From assembly GCA_018821535.1 (NCBI GenBank), contig JAHJLV010000009.1, forward strand, positions 1 to 64,000: a stretch of DNA of 64,000 bases, written 5' to 3'. The position numbers were made by a program, and so were the translations under genes. Below the pieces are notes generated by a model. It saw only the letters and a list, made by a program, of their open reading frames with translations, did not search any database and was not told the origin of the DNA. Of this stretch, positions 8,824 to 17,350 are shown in pieces. The first letter of the stretch is position 1, and every line of letters begins with the position of its first letter. This DNA comes from Pseudomonadota bacterium (GTDB lineage: Bacteria > Desulfobacterota > Desulfobacteria > Desulfobacterales > Desulfobacteraceae).

Positions 8824-11136
8824 TCAGATTTTCGAATCAAGCACCTGCCGTATAGCTTGAGCAAGATCTTCAATAAGCAACGGTTTTAAAAGAACCGCAT
8901 TAATATTGGCGGCCTTTGCGCGTTCAGGCTTTATTGACTCACTAAATCCGGTACAGATGATAACAGGCAGCTGCGGTCTGATCTTATGGCATTCTATTGC
9001 CAGGCGCTCTCCTGTAATTTTCGGCATGGTCATATCCGAAATCAGCAGATCAAACCGATCCGGATCTGCCTTAAAAATTTTCAAGGCTTCTTCCGGAGAA
9101 TCTGTTACCCGGGTTTGGTAGCCCAGACGCTGTAAAATCTTATTTCCCATTTCAACAAGAGTTGTTTCATCATCTACAAAAAGCACCCGCTCATTGCCAG
9201 TCATCAGATCCTTTTTTTCAGAAGAAACAGCCATTTCAAATGAATCATGGAACGGCAAAAAAATTAGAAAGGATGTCCCTTTTCCTGGAATACTTTTTAC
9301 GCTGATCGCTCCGCCATTATTCGTTATGATCCGGTGGATGACAGATAATCCCAGACCGGTTCCTTCCCCCTTGGGCTTTGTGGTGAAATACGGCTCAAAC
9401 ATTCTATCCAAGACATTTGCCGGCATTCCGCAGCCTGTATCGGCAACCACCAGTCTGATATACGGTCCTTCCGAAAGCCCACTGGTCAGGCGCTCTGTTT
9501 GTGAAAGGCTGCTGACATATCCAGCTGTAATCGTCAATTGTCCCGGCAGATCTCCCATAGCATGCCTTGCATTGGTACAAAGATTCATGATCACCTGGTG
9601 CATCTGTGTAGGGTCACCGATGGTCAACAGCGGTTCACGGTGGATGTCAACGGTGATATCAATTGTGCTGGGGATGGATGCGCGAAGAAGTTTTACACTT
9701 TCCTTGATGATCATTGCAATGTCGACCGGTTTTTTTTCTCGGTCCGACTGCCTGCTGAAAGACAGAATCTGTTTGACCAGATCTCTTGCTCGATAACTGG
9801 CCTTCAGAACATTATGTATGTAGCTATGGGTTTTTGACTCAGGAGAAACCTCATATTCAACCAGTTGAGCATAACCAACAATTCCGCCGAGAATATTATT
9901 GAAATCATGGGCGATACCACCTGCCAGCGTACCGATGGCTTCCATCTTCTGGGCCTGCAAAAGCATGGTTTCAAGACGAATCTTGTCTGAAATATCAACA
10001 ATAAATATAGTAACCCCTGTTACTTTTCCAGACTCTTCGTCAAATATGGGGTTATAGGATGTTTCATAGGTATTTTTGGGTTCTGTAAGGCCATATTCCT
10101 GATTGATCGTAAAATGTTCCCCGTCAAATGCTCTTGCAATGGATTCCTCAGCCTGGTCGCGATCTTCGACCAGAAAATCCAGTAAGCTGCGACCCAGTTC
10201 AATGTCTGCATCATAAATTTCTTTCATATATCGTTTATGGTTGACGTTGAATGCGGTATATCTCATCTGCCTGTCCAACGAAAATATCGCAATATCCTTG
10301 GGGCTTTCAATTATTGCGCTGAGCATGCTGTAGGATTGCTGCAGTGCCTCTTCAGCCTGGATGCGTTCCTGAATTTCCTTTTCAAGGTCCAGACTGTGTT
10401 CTGACACTTGCCTTAGAAAAGTTTTTGCAATAACGTAACTGATCAAACTGGTAAATCCGACAGAGAGGGTCAGCAGGACAATGGAAAGATAATTTATAAA
10501 CCTTGATAATTCATGGGAGAGATCGCTGCATCGCCTGGAAAAGGAGGTTTCAAAAAAAATGAAATCCTTTTCAAATGTTTCTATCTTTGAAAAAAGCATT
10601 CTTTGCTTTTCCCGATCCTTTTCAGCTATAATACGCTGCACTATCCTCTTGATCTGTTCTCCTGCCGAGTTTGCTGAAGCCGCATAATCGATAAGCTCCT
10701 TGAGGATCGGGTGCCAGTAGAGAATTTTCATTCGATTAACGATGATCTGTGCAGTTTTATGATCTGCCTCCAGAAAAGTTTCTTCAAGTATCCGGGCAAA
10801 CTCATCATCGGATCTGGTGTTTGACAGCTCAAGCAGATTTGCAAAAACGGTGTTGTAGGCTTGTGTGATGGCGATCTTTTTACGGAAAACTTCCACCGAT
10901 TCAGGTTCCCCATAGTTGATATATTTCAGGACAGCAACAATGGCCTCAACTCTGGAAACCGTGTGAGTACGTTCAAAGCGGGCAATACTGGTAATCATAT
11001 TCAACGTGTTTCCCATCCACGTGGATATGAAAATCAAGATGATAAGAAAAAATGAAACAATAAATGTATGCAGATACAATCTTCGATTGATGGAAACATT
11101 TGCCGAGGCGATCATATGCTTAAGCGGGCTATCCAT
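8824..11136 (-). CDS. hybrid sensor histidine kinase with PAS and C-terminal receiver
   Basis: This 770-residue protein has membrane helices at about residues 22-44 and 215-238 flanking a helical periplasmic sensor. A coiled segment is followed by a PAS domain (about 270-385), HisKA with GTLAGGIAHDFNN (phosphoacceptor His410), HATPase_c (N-box NLCTNARHAM, G-boxes DTGCGMP and GEGTGLGLS), and a receiver domain from about residue 645 with LLISDMTMPK carrying the phosphoacceptor Asp. The HAHDFNN type is common in Desulfobacterota. No output regulator is adjacent, so its partner is elsewhere. Signal unknown. Confidence 0.92.
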   Translation of the reverse strand: MDSPLKHMIASANVSINRRLYLHTFIVSFFLIILIFISTWMGNTLNMITSIARFERTHTVSRVEAIVAVLKYINYGEPESVEVFRKKIAITQAYNTVFANLLELSNTRSDDEFARILEETFLEADHKTAQIIVNRMKILYWHPILKELIDYAASANSAGEQIKRIVQRIIAEKDREKQRMLFSKIETFEKDFIFFETSFSRRCSDLSHELSRFINYLSIVLLTLSVGFTSLISYVIAKTFLRQVSEHSLDLEKEIQERIQAEEALQQSYSMLSAIIESPKDIAIFSLDRQMRYTAFNVNHKRYMKEIYDADIELGRSLLDFLVEDRDQAEESIARAFDGEHFTINQEYGLTEPKNTYETSYNPIFDEESGKVTGVTIFIVDISDKIRLETMLLQAQKMEAIGTLAGGIAHDFNNILGGIVGYAQLVEYEVSPESKTHSYIHNVLKASYRARDLVKQILSFSRQSDREKKPVDIAMIIKESVKLLRASIPSTIDITVDIHREPLLTIGDPTQMHQVIMNLCTNARHAMGDLPGQLTITAGYVSSLSQTERLTSGLSEGPYIRLVVADTGCGMPANVLDRMFEPYFTTKPKGEGTGLGLSVIHRIITNNGGAISVKSIPGKGTSFLIFLPFHDSFEMAVSSEKKDLMTGNERVLFVDDETTLVEMGNKILQRLGYQTRVTDSPEEALKIFKADPDRFDLLISDMTMPKITGERLAIECHKIRPQLPVIICTGFSESIKPERAKAANINAVLLKPLLIEDLAQAIRQVLDSKI

Positions 11137-11600
11137 ATGACCTCCATTGCCTCTGCGCTGATTTAAATATTTTCATGGTATTCATTCACAAATTGCCTGT
11201 CATTGATTACGCATAACGCAACAGGTTTGCAAACCGAGCTGTTCCGGCCGATAAGAGCATACAGCTTTCTTTTTATCGACCCTGAAAAAACAGGACGGTT
11301 TTTTTGATCAGACCAGGTGAAAATTGTGTATTGGTTGACGGCGGGTCAATGTTTTCTGCCATTTTTTTACCACCTCCTGAAAAATATCAATAAAAACGAT
11401 TTAGCCTTTGGTCACTCCATTCAATGCAGTTATCAATGAACAATATTCTGCGGAGCAGAAAAAAAGCAGCGAATTAAAAAACACCAGATGGGATACCTGT
11501 ATCTGTTAAGCGGCTTGTTTTTTTAGGTCAGTGAACAAAGCTGATTATGGTTAACAATAAAGTATTTCAATTGGTTTGGAAACAGTTTTCCAAGCGAGGA
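11137..11600. other. 464-base intergenic region between two minus-strand genes
   Basis: No long reading frame is convincing here. The region holds the control sequences for the kinase gene below 11136 and one short minus-strand frame with a strong ribosome binding site (listed separately). The rest is AT-rich, and no tRNA-like or riboswitch-like fold was recognised by eye. Confidence 0.5.
11273..11362 (-). CDS. putative 29-residue small protein or gene remnant
   Basis: On the minus strand an AGGAGG (about 11373-11378) sits eight to ten bases before ATG 11362. The frame runs 29 codons to TAA at 11273-11275. The peptide is Pro/Thr-rich at the start and ends in a short hydrophobic KKTVLFFQGR. 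Beyond the stop, a different frame remains open for about 35 codons, so this could be a small gene or the 5' end of a frameshifted one. No family recognised; the near-perfect ribosome binding site is the main support. Confidence 0.35.
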   Translation of the reverse strand: MAENIDPPSTNTQFSPGLIKKTVLFFQGR

Positions 11601-12419
11601 TCACCTTTTTTCCCCCTGTTTATTCAACTTAATGTACCAGGCTTCATTGCCATAAAATTTATCATTGCATTCCGGGCACATGCCATGGGTAAATTCAGCT
11701 TCAGAATGCTTGCTGATATAAGATTCAATTCGATTCCAGTATCCTTTGTCATCCCGGATTTTTTTACACGAGCTGCAGATGGGTAAAAATCCTTTTAAGG
11801 TTTTAACTTCGGACAATGCTTTTTGAAGTTCAGATATCAATTTTTCCCTGTTTTCTTCATGCTGGTTCAGATAATTGGTAAAGAAAATAATGACGGTCAG
11901 AATAATTAAAAAAACAATGACCACTGACGATATATAAAAAAATCGGTTTGCACCTGAAGACAGTTCAAAGTAAGGCACATGAGACGTCCATAATTCAGAA
12001 ATGAGAAACAGAGCAAATGCAACGCCACTCAATAAAAACCTGTCGATTTTCTCTTCATATTCAAAGAGCAGAAAACTCAGCGCCGGAACAATAAAATAAT
12101 AAAAATGAAAGCCGGTATGCTTTGAAAATTCAAACAGTGTCAAAATCATCAGATGAACAATAAATATAGAAAAAATCCAGTTTCTTGCAAGTCGAAATTG
12201 CTTTTTATAATTCCAGAAAAAGGTTAATTCATATAGCACCAGAGCCATTGTATTGATCATTGCAGACACCCAGTATCCCAGAAATAAATAACTGGCGATA
12301 TAAAAACTGCAGTTAACCGCTGCAATTCCTGCGAGGATATTTATCATCCAGATTTTACGAAAGGTTTTCTCAGGTTGACCGGCAACTCCAATTTTAAAAA
12401 TGGAAAAACCTTTTCCCAT
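11601..12419 (-). CDS. membrane protein with C-terminal Cys4 (zinc-ribbon-like) module
   Basis: The 272-residue protein has about six hydrophobic helices between residues 25 and 185, followed by a short coiled coil (NQHEENREKLISELQ) and a C-terminal module with PICSSCKKIRDDKGYW and HGMCPEC. The four cysteines are at about 215, 218, 248 and 251. The same tail, seen here without any catalytic domain, often ends PAS or response-regulator proteins in this bacterial group; a second copy ends the protein at 40480-41490. This suggests a sensor that signals through the Cys4 module, possibly a metal or redox site. No known name. Confidence 0.7.
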   Translation of the reverse strand: MGKGFSIFKIGVAGQPEKTFRKIWMINILAGIAAVNCSFYIASYLFLGYWVSAMINTMALVLYELTFFWNYKKQFRLARNWIFSIFIVHLMILTLFEFSKHTGFHFYYFIVPALSFLLFEYEEKIDRFLLSGVAFALFLISELWTSHVPYFELSSGANRFFYISSVVIVFLIILTVIIFFTNYLNQHEENREKLISELQKALSEVKTLKGFLPICSSCKKIRDDKGYWNRIESYISKHSEAEFTHGMCPECNDKFYGNEAWYIKLNKQGEKR

Positions 12420-12600
12420 GGATCCTCTCCTTTTAAAACAATTTTCTTTTCAGGGTATGATCTCACTATAAACAGTCCAGATTGTTTTTTCAACTTAAAC
12501 CGCAGAAAGCATACTCATATGATCACTGATATATATAAGGTCTCTCCTCTGAATCAATCCAAGGCCAAAAAATAGTTTTAATTTCCAGGTTTTTAAATAC

Positions 12601-12627
12601 TTGACTAAGTTCACATATTTGTATACT
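12601..12627 (+). promoter_or_regulatory. candidate sigma-70 promoter with operator-like GTATAC
   Basis: TTGACT (12601-12606) and TATACT (12622-12627) are separated by 15 bases, slightly short. The -10 contains the palindrome GTATAC, and AAGT/ACTT arms flank the spacer, as expected of an autoregulated antitoxin operon. The gene starts at 12636, so the leader would be very short. Confidence 0.4.
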
Positions 12628-12635
12628 TCAATTCT

Positions 12636-12953
12636 ATGAAATCGATATCATTTTACAAGACCGTTTCCGGGAAATGTCCTGTTGAAAAACCCTTGAAATC
12701 AAACTGTCAGAAAAAAAAGAACCCTAAATTTGCCCGAAACTATGAAAAAGGGTATGCGCAATTTAAAATAGGCGTTCTTCTTAAACAGGCACGTATTGAT
12801 GCCGGACTCACTCAGGAGCAGGTTGCAATCAGACTCAATACCGGGAAGTCTGCAATTTCACGGATTGAAAATCATGCAGAAGATATTCGTCTGTCCACTC
12901 TTGTAAACTATGCCCAGGCTCTGGGAAAAACTCTTAAATTAGAAGTGGCCTGA
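12636..12953 (+). CDS. XRE antitoxin fused to a toxin N-terminus after internal deletion
   Basis: Residues 1-20 (ISFYKTVSGKCPVE) look like the start of Gp49/HigB-2-type toxins of the phage-derived PF05973 family. From about residue 28 the protein matches the companion antitoxin (FARNYEKGYAQFKIGVLLKQ, then an HTH with AGLTQEQVAIRLNTGKSAISRIE at 52-74). An intact locus would have a ~110-residue toxin followed by a ~95-residue antitoxin; here the toxin body is gone and its first codons are joined in frame to the antitoxin. The 105-residue product should still bind DNA. The fusion is inferred from motif order. Confidence 0.7.
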   Translation: MKSISFYKTVSGKCPVEKPLKSNCQKKKNPKFARNYEKGYAQFKIGVLLKQARIDAGLTQEQVAIRLNTGKSAISRIENHAEDIRLSTLVNYAQALGKTLKLEVA

Positions 12954-13000
12954 TCCATAAAAAAAATACAGAATACTAAGACAAAGGGCATTGTTACGTT

Positions 13001-14275
13001 TTGAAGAACACGCAAAAATATAGTCTTAAAGAAAAAGATCTGGCAATCGAACTTGAATGTCATGGCGAAACAAAATATACCAAAACCAGTTATCCCGTAA
13101 AATACGGGATTTTCTCCAGAGTTGAAACCCGGGACTATATCTTTGAATTTAATTTAAACCATGAAATCAAACATGCCATATCCAGGAAAAAAGACTGGCC
13201 CCACCCGTCCGAATGGCTCAAAAGGACCATGGGAAATGACTGGATATATTATTCTTCCGGCGGATATTCAGGGGTTTACGAGGCTTTGGGAGAATATTAT
13301 CTGCCCAACCTGATGTATCCGACCAATTCTCTTCTGGGCGGCAAACCCTTTCTGGAAAAAGAAATTGATACCATTGTCAGTCAGTGGCATCAGATTCTTT
13401 TGTCCTGTCATACAGCACATCTGCCAGAACCCTTCGCAGAATGGATGACAACGGCTCTTGAGCAGACACCTGAAAAACTGAATGAAAAAGCCCAAAAGCT
13501 TTTTGATATCTGCGGGTCCAGGGTCAGTGTGATGCCGCCGGATGCAAGGCATGTTGATTATAATATTATCCCGATAAATATCTCAGACGGATGTCTTTAC
13601 AAATGCCGGTTCTGTAAAATAAAAAACCACAAAAAATTCACGGTTCGCTCCCGGGAGAACATAAACACCCAGATGACAGGACTCAAAAACCTGTACCGGA
13701 ATGATATCATCAATTATAATGCCCTGTTTCTCGGAGAACACGATGCCCTGAACGCTCCTGAAGATGTTATTCTTGAAACAGCGCAACACGCATACGATGA
13801 ATTTTCATTTGCAGCGTCATACATGGACAGCGCTTTTCTGTTTATATTTGCCAGTGTTGACTCGCTGCTGAACAAAACAGACGCTTTTTTTAAGTCACTG
13901 AACGATCTTGGGTTTCAAACCTGTATCAATGTGGGTCTGGAATCCTGTGACCCGGACACACTGGCGCTTATTGGCAAGCCCATTACCGCAGAACAGGTTC
14001 GCGATGCCTTTAAAAAGATACAGGCAATAAATGACAGCTTTCCCAATATTGAAGTGACCTGCAATTTTGTCATGGATGAAGATCTGCCGGACTCGCATTA
14101 CAACAGTGTCATGGCGCTGATCAGAGACGGCTTTAAACGGCCGAAACCAAAAGGCTGCGTCTATTTTTCGCCCTTAAAATTCGGTCAGCCGTCCCGGCAG
14201 GTGCTGTATGACTTTTATAGATTAAAAACACTGAGCCGGCTGCCCACATTCTTATATCTTATTCAGCGGCTGTAA
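13001..14275 (+). CDS. radical SAM domain protein
   Basis: The central part has NISDGCLYKCRFCKIKN, a CxxxCxxC motif binding the [4Fe-4S]-AdoMet cluster (about residues 195-206). A radical SAM barrel follows: FLGEHDALNAPEDV, INVGLESCDPDTLALIGKPI and TCNFVMDEDLPDSH are the beta-strand signatures seen in HemN/Elp3-like enzymes. The first ~190 residues are a separate domain without a recognised family. The start is uncertain; TTG 13001 is the most upstream codon fitting the N-terminal sequence, and no ATG lies near it. Reaction and substrate are unknown. It lies just after the antitoxin gene without an obvious link. Confidence 0.8.
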   Translation: MKNTQKYSLKEKDLAIELECHGETKYTKTSYPVKYGIFSRVETRDYIFEFNLNHEIKHAISRKKDWPHPSEWLKRTMGNDWIYYSSGGYSGVYEALGEYYLPNLMYPTNSLLGGKPFLEKEIDTIVSQWHQILLSCHTAHLPEPFAEWMTTALEQTPEKLNEKAQKLFDICGSRVSVMPPDARHVDYNIIPINISDGCLYKCRFCKIKNHKKFTVRSRENINTQMTGLKNLYRNDIINYNALFLGEHDALNAPEDVILETAQHAYDEFSFAASYMDSAFLFIFASVDSLLNKTDAFFKSLNDLGFQTCINVGLESCDPDTLALIGKPITAEQVRDAFKKIQAINDSFPNIEVTCNFVMDEDLPDSHYNSVMALIRDGFKRPKPKGCVYFSPLKFGQPSRQVLYDFYRLKTLSRLPTFLYLIQRL

Positions 14276-14286
14276 AACCTGCGTTA

Positions 14287-14538
14287 CTACAGCCCCAGTT
14301 TCTTCAAGTCCGCATGCAGTTCAAATGCATTAAACACTTTTCCCTCCCGCCATTTACCATTGAATTCAAGCGTCGGCACCACCCAGTCATCGCCGCCGTT
14401 CACTTCAACAATTTTCTGGATAATATCATCTGACTGCTCTTCCAATTCAATATATTCAAATTCAATTTTTCTGTCTTTGAGGTATTGAACGGTCTGGGTA
14501 CAGTGCGGGCACCATTTGGCAGCATAAACTTTGAGCAT
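14287..14538 (-). CDS. glutaredoxin-family protein
   Basis: This 83-residue thioredoxin-fold protein opens with KVYAAKWCPHCTQTV, the redox-active CPHC at about residues 8-11. It has the cis-proline region VVPTLEFNGKW (about 57-67), where TVP is the expected glutathione-contact loop. It would reduce disulfides or transfer electrons in the cytoplasm. It is convergent with the radical SAM gene, only 11 bases apart, and has a ribosome binding site (GGAG) before ATG 14538. Confidence 0.88.
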   Translation of the reverse strand: MLKVYAAKWCPHCTQTVQYLKDRKIEFEYIELEEQSDDIIQKIVEVNGGDDWVVPTLEFNGKWREGKVFNAFELHADLKKLGL

Positions 14539-14858
14539 GTTTTTCTCCTTTGCCGATTTTGTTTATTATCCGTTTATATCCTTTTTTTAAACCAGATCAA
14601 ACCGTTTTCTAAAAAATAAACCTTCTGTGATTTTTCCCCTTGAAAAGACAGCACTTTTTTTGCTATTATGGGCAATCAAAATTGTAATGCGAATTTTACT
14701 TATTATTATTCAATTATTTTAAAACAAATATCGCCCTGTGCAGAACTTCAGTATTTGATACTTCGGGTAATCATTTTCGGTTACAATCTTTGTATTATAT
14801 AAATACGGCGTCCTGATTCAACAAAAGGGTTTAAAAAAATCACATTTTAAAGGATGGT
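14539..14858. other. 320-base AT-rich intergenic region with divergent control signals
   Basis: No gene was found. The region separates the minus-strand glutaredoxin gene from the plus-strand CBM48 gene and is rich in A and T runs. One plausible plus-strand promoter is listed separately. Its length leaves room for a leader of about 180 bases, but no riboswitch was recognised. Confidence 0.45.
14640..14669 (+). promoter_or_regulatory. candidate sigma-70 promoter for the CBM48 gene
   Basis: TTGAAA (14640-14645) and TATTAT (14664-14669) are separated by 18 bases. It points toward the gene at 14859 and would leave a leader of about 180 bases. Based on consensus match only. Confidence 0.35.
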
Positions 14859-15155
14859 ATGATGAAACAGATCACACAGGAACAAAAAACCAAACGCAAA
14901 AAAATAACTTTCTCATTCAACGCTTCCGGAGCAAAAGAAGTGATTCTGGCAGGCGATTTCAACCAGTGGGAATCCAATAAACACAAAATGAAAAAAAATG
15001 CTGACGGGTCATGGACCCGGACACTGATACTGCCTCCGGGCCAATATGAATATAAATTTTTAGTGGATGGAAAATGGAAAGAAGATCCCCAGAATCCACT
15101 GGTCTGTTCGAATTGTTTCGGCAGCATCAACAGTGTCATAAACCTGCCGGCATAA
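14859..15155 (+). CDS. stand-alone CBM48 (glycogen-binding/AMPK-beta-like) protein
   Basis: The whole 98-residue protein is one isoamylase N-terminal/AMPK glycogen-binding domain: ITFSFNASGAKEVILAGDFN gives the first strands, then W, and GQYEYKFLVDGKWKEDPQN the carbohydrate-contact part. The tryptophans at about 33, 48 and 71 and the DP-N loop are typical sugar contacts. AAAGGATG precedes ATG 14859. No catalytic domain is attached. It probably binds glycogen or another alpha-glucan in the cytoplasm and may act as a targeting or regulatory protein. Confidence 0.82.
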   Translation: MMKQITQEQKTKRKKITFSFNASGAKEVILAGDFNQWESNKHKMKKNADGSWTRTLILPPGQYEYKFLVDGKWKEDPQNPLVCSNCFGSINSVINLPA

Positions 15156-15245
15156 ACTGAAAAACTGCGGATGCTATCAGGATATCTTTCATTCGCCTTG
15201 ATCCTGACTTGATTTTACTTCACCTTTGATGGTAGTTTTGCCTTC

Positions 15246-16103
15246 ATGAACCGTATCGAACGCATATCACTTCACGGAGGGCACAGCGGCCAGTTCTGTT
15301 CCCATGCCCAGGATTGTCTGGAAGACATCATCCAGCGGTATATTGCGCTTGGATTCCCCTGTGTGGGCATCACTGAACATGTGCCGCCGGTCAATGACGA
15401 TTTTTTATACCCGGACGAAAAAAAACTCAAATTAACTGCAGCAGACCTGTATAAAAGATTTGAAGACTATTTTGATACAATAAAAACACTGAAAAAAAGA
15501 TATGCCGCCCGGATTAAAATATATGCAGGCATGGAAACAGAAACCTGCTCAGGTTATGTTTCCCATATACGAAAGCTGATCAGACATTTTGCGCCGGACT
15601 ATATTGTCGGCTCTGTCCATCACGTCAATGATATCTGTTTTGATTATTCAAAAGAAGATTACGAAAAACTTGCCGGACAATTGGGTTCTGTTCTATCGAT
15701 GTATAAGGCGTATTTCGATATTCAATACGAAATGATACAGAAGCTTAAACCCTTTGTTGTGGGGCATTTTGATCTGATCCGGATCTATGATGATGACTAT
15801 GAAAAAAGATTTGAAGACCCTGAAATTCAGCAAAAAATCAACCGGAATCTTGAACTGATCAAATCCTTGAATCTGGTGCTGGATTATAATCTTCGACCGC
15901 TGGCAAAGGGGAAAAAAGAGCCTTATCTGGCAGAGTATATTCTTAAAATTGCCAGAAAAATGGAAATACAGATTGTGCCCGGCGATGATTCACACAGCAT
16001 AACCCAGGCAGGGTTATATGTTGATCAAGCCGTCCAGACCCTGAAAACGCTTGGATTCAGCACTTGCTGGCCGACACCGGTGCTTCTGGATCAGGGGAAA
16101 TAG
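15246..16103 (+). CDS. hisK: histidinol-phosphatase, PHP family
   Basis: The 285-residue protein matches the HisK/HisJ-type PHP phosphatases. The N-terminus has the metal-binding histidines (LHGGHSGQFCSHAQD), then GITEHVPP, IYAGMETE, VGSVHHVNDI and VGHFDLIRIYD, which supply the remaining trinuclear-metal ligands, ending with VPGDDSHS. It dephosphorylates L-histidinol phosphate in histidine synthesis. Other his genes are not in the window. The stop lies about 8 bases before the most likely start of the methyltransferase gene. Confidence 0.88.
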   Translation: MNRIERISLHGGHSGQFCSHAQDCLEDIIQRYIALGFPCVGITEHVPPVNDDFLYPDEKKLKLTAADLYKRFEDYFDTIKTLKKRYAARIKIYAGMETETCSGYVSHIRKLIRHFAPDYIVGSVHHVNDICFDYSKEDYEKLAGQLGSVLSMYKAYFDIQYEMIQKLKPFVVGHFDLIRIYDDDYEKRFEDPEIQQKINRNLELIKSLNLVLDYNLRPLAKGKKEPYLAEYILKIARKMEIQIVPGDDSHSITQAGLYVDQAVQTLKTLGFSTCWPTPVLLDQGK

Positions 16104-16111
16104 AAAAACGG

Positions 16112-16867
16112 ATGAAACCTGAACATCTTTTTATTATTCTTGTCCAACCCCAGGGGCCGATCAATATCGGATCGGTCTGCAGAGCCATGATGAATTTTGG
16201 ATTTACGCAGCTTCGGCTGGTCAAACCCACCCGCCACTATAAATCTCTTCTGGCAAAAAAAATGGCATTAACGTCATTTCCGGTTCTTGAAAACGCTTTG
16301 ATTTTCGATGATCTGAGCCAGGCGCTGGCAGATATTCACGTGGCGTTCGGCACCACCAGACGATTTGGAAAATACAGGAAAAAATTTTTCCCCCCTGCCC
16401 TGGCTGCCCAGAAAATACATGAAGATTATCAGGAGCAGTCCTGTGCTCTGGTATTGGGGCCTGAAGACACCGGCCTTGAAACAAAGGATCTGGACCTGTG
16501 TCAGCATTTTATCACCATCCCCACCCATGATGGATATCCCTCCATGAATCTGAGCCATGCTTTATCGATTCTGCTGTATGAAATTTCTTTAAAATCAGAT
16601 GCGCAGATACCATATACCGGTCCTTTGCCTGAAAAACAGGCCACGGGTGGTGAAATTGAAGGCATGTTCGCCCATATGAAAAAAACCCTTTTAGACATTG
16701 ATTTTCTGGACAGACAGAATCCGGATCACCTGCTGAGAACATTCAGACGAATGTTTGGAAACACGGGACTGACCTCAAGAGACATCAAGATTCTCAGGGG
16801 CATGATGAGCCGGATAGACTGGACAGAAGAACAAAGAAGGAAATATCTGAATGTTCACGAAAAATGA
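16112..16867 (+). CDS. TrmJ-like SpoU-family RNA 2'-O-methyltransferase
   Basis: The SPOUT motifs are all present: VQPQGPINIGSVCRAMMNFG at the N-terminus, LVLGPEDTGLE in the middle and PSMNLSHALSILLYE at the knot. The C-terminal extension with LLRTFRRMFGNTGLTSRD is the TrmJ-group tail. ATG 16112 is chosen over an ATG at 16064 inside hisK because it starts the conserved region and has AGGGGA upstream. It probably methylates a ribose in the tRNA anticodon loop (position 32 in TrmJ). The 3' end overlaps the next gene by 17 bases. Confidence 0.88.
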   Translation: MKPEHLFIILVQPQGPINIGSVCRAMMNFGFTQLRLVKPTRHYKSLLAKKMALTSFPVLENALIFDDLSQALADIHVAFGTTRRFGKYRKKFFPPALAAQKIHEDYQEQSCALVLGPEDTGLETKDLDLCQHFITIPTHDGYPSMNLSHALSILLYEISLKSDAQIPYTGPLPEKQATGGEIEGMFAHMKKTLLDIDFLDRQNPDHLLRTFRRMFGNTGLTSRDIKILRGMMSRIDWTEEQRRKYLNVHEK

Positions 16868-17327
16868 TATCTTTGAAATTGCCGTAAAAATGGAAAAAAA
16901 CGGGGAAAATATTTACAACGCTGCTGTTCAGGAAATAGATCACAGGGACTTGAAATCCATGCTCCGATGGATGGCCAACGAAGAAGCATCGCATGCCAGA
17001 TGGTTTATGGACCAGAAAAAGGCCGTCCGTATGAAGCCGGATGAAGCCAGACTAAAGGAAATGGTGCCACAGGTATTGCAGGACATGATGGGGGATAAGA
17101 CTCTGGGGCTTGATGAGGTTGATTTTGAATCCTTTGCATCTGTTCCGGAACTTCTGGAGGCTTTTATCGGGTTTGAAGAAGAAACCATTCAGTTTTATGA
17201 GCTTATTGACATGTTCATTGATTCTGAAAACGCCCGTGCAGGACTCCATCACATCATCCATGAAGAACACACCCATATTGAGAAATTAAAAACAATGGCC
17301 GCAGGCCTGCGTGAAAAAGCACTGTAA
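16851..17327 (+). CDS. ferritin-like di-iron protein
   Basis: This 158-residue helical protein has two helix-pair carboxylate motifs: [10 protein letters not shown] and [10 protein letters not shown] (ExxH) in the first half and EETIQFYEL and [10 protein letters not shown] (ExxH) in the second. This is the rubrerythrin/ferritin-like four-helix di-iron site, about residues 15-150. There is no C-terminal rubredoxin domain. Such proteins store iron or detoxify peroxide in anaerobes. It overlaps the upstream methylase gene and is followed 23 bases later by a metal transporter, so the three genes are likely co-transcribed. Confidence 0.82.
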   Translation: MFTKNDIFEIAVKMEKNGENIYNAAVQEIDHRDLKSMLRWMANEEASHARWFMDQKKAVRMKPDEARLKEMVPQVLQDMMGDKTLGLDEVDFESFASVPELLEAFIGFEEETIQFYELIDMFIDSENARAGLHHIIHEEHTHIEKLKTMAAGLREKAL

Positions 17328-17350
17328 AAAAACAGAAAAGGGAAATATCG

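Noticed and set aside
8658..8855. 65-codon plus-strand frame with a hydrophobic N-terminus
   Set aside because: It runs into the kinase gene on the opposite strand, has no good ribosome binding site and no relatives I recognise.
11200..11300. possible c-di-GMP riboswitch near the kinase gene
   Set aside because: The GCAAACC-like stretch lacks the conserved GEMM stems and tetraloop on either strand.
11547..11786. 79-codon plus-strand frame
   Set aside because: Antisense to the Cys4 membrane-protein gene, with no start signals.
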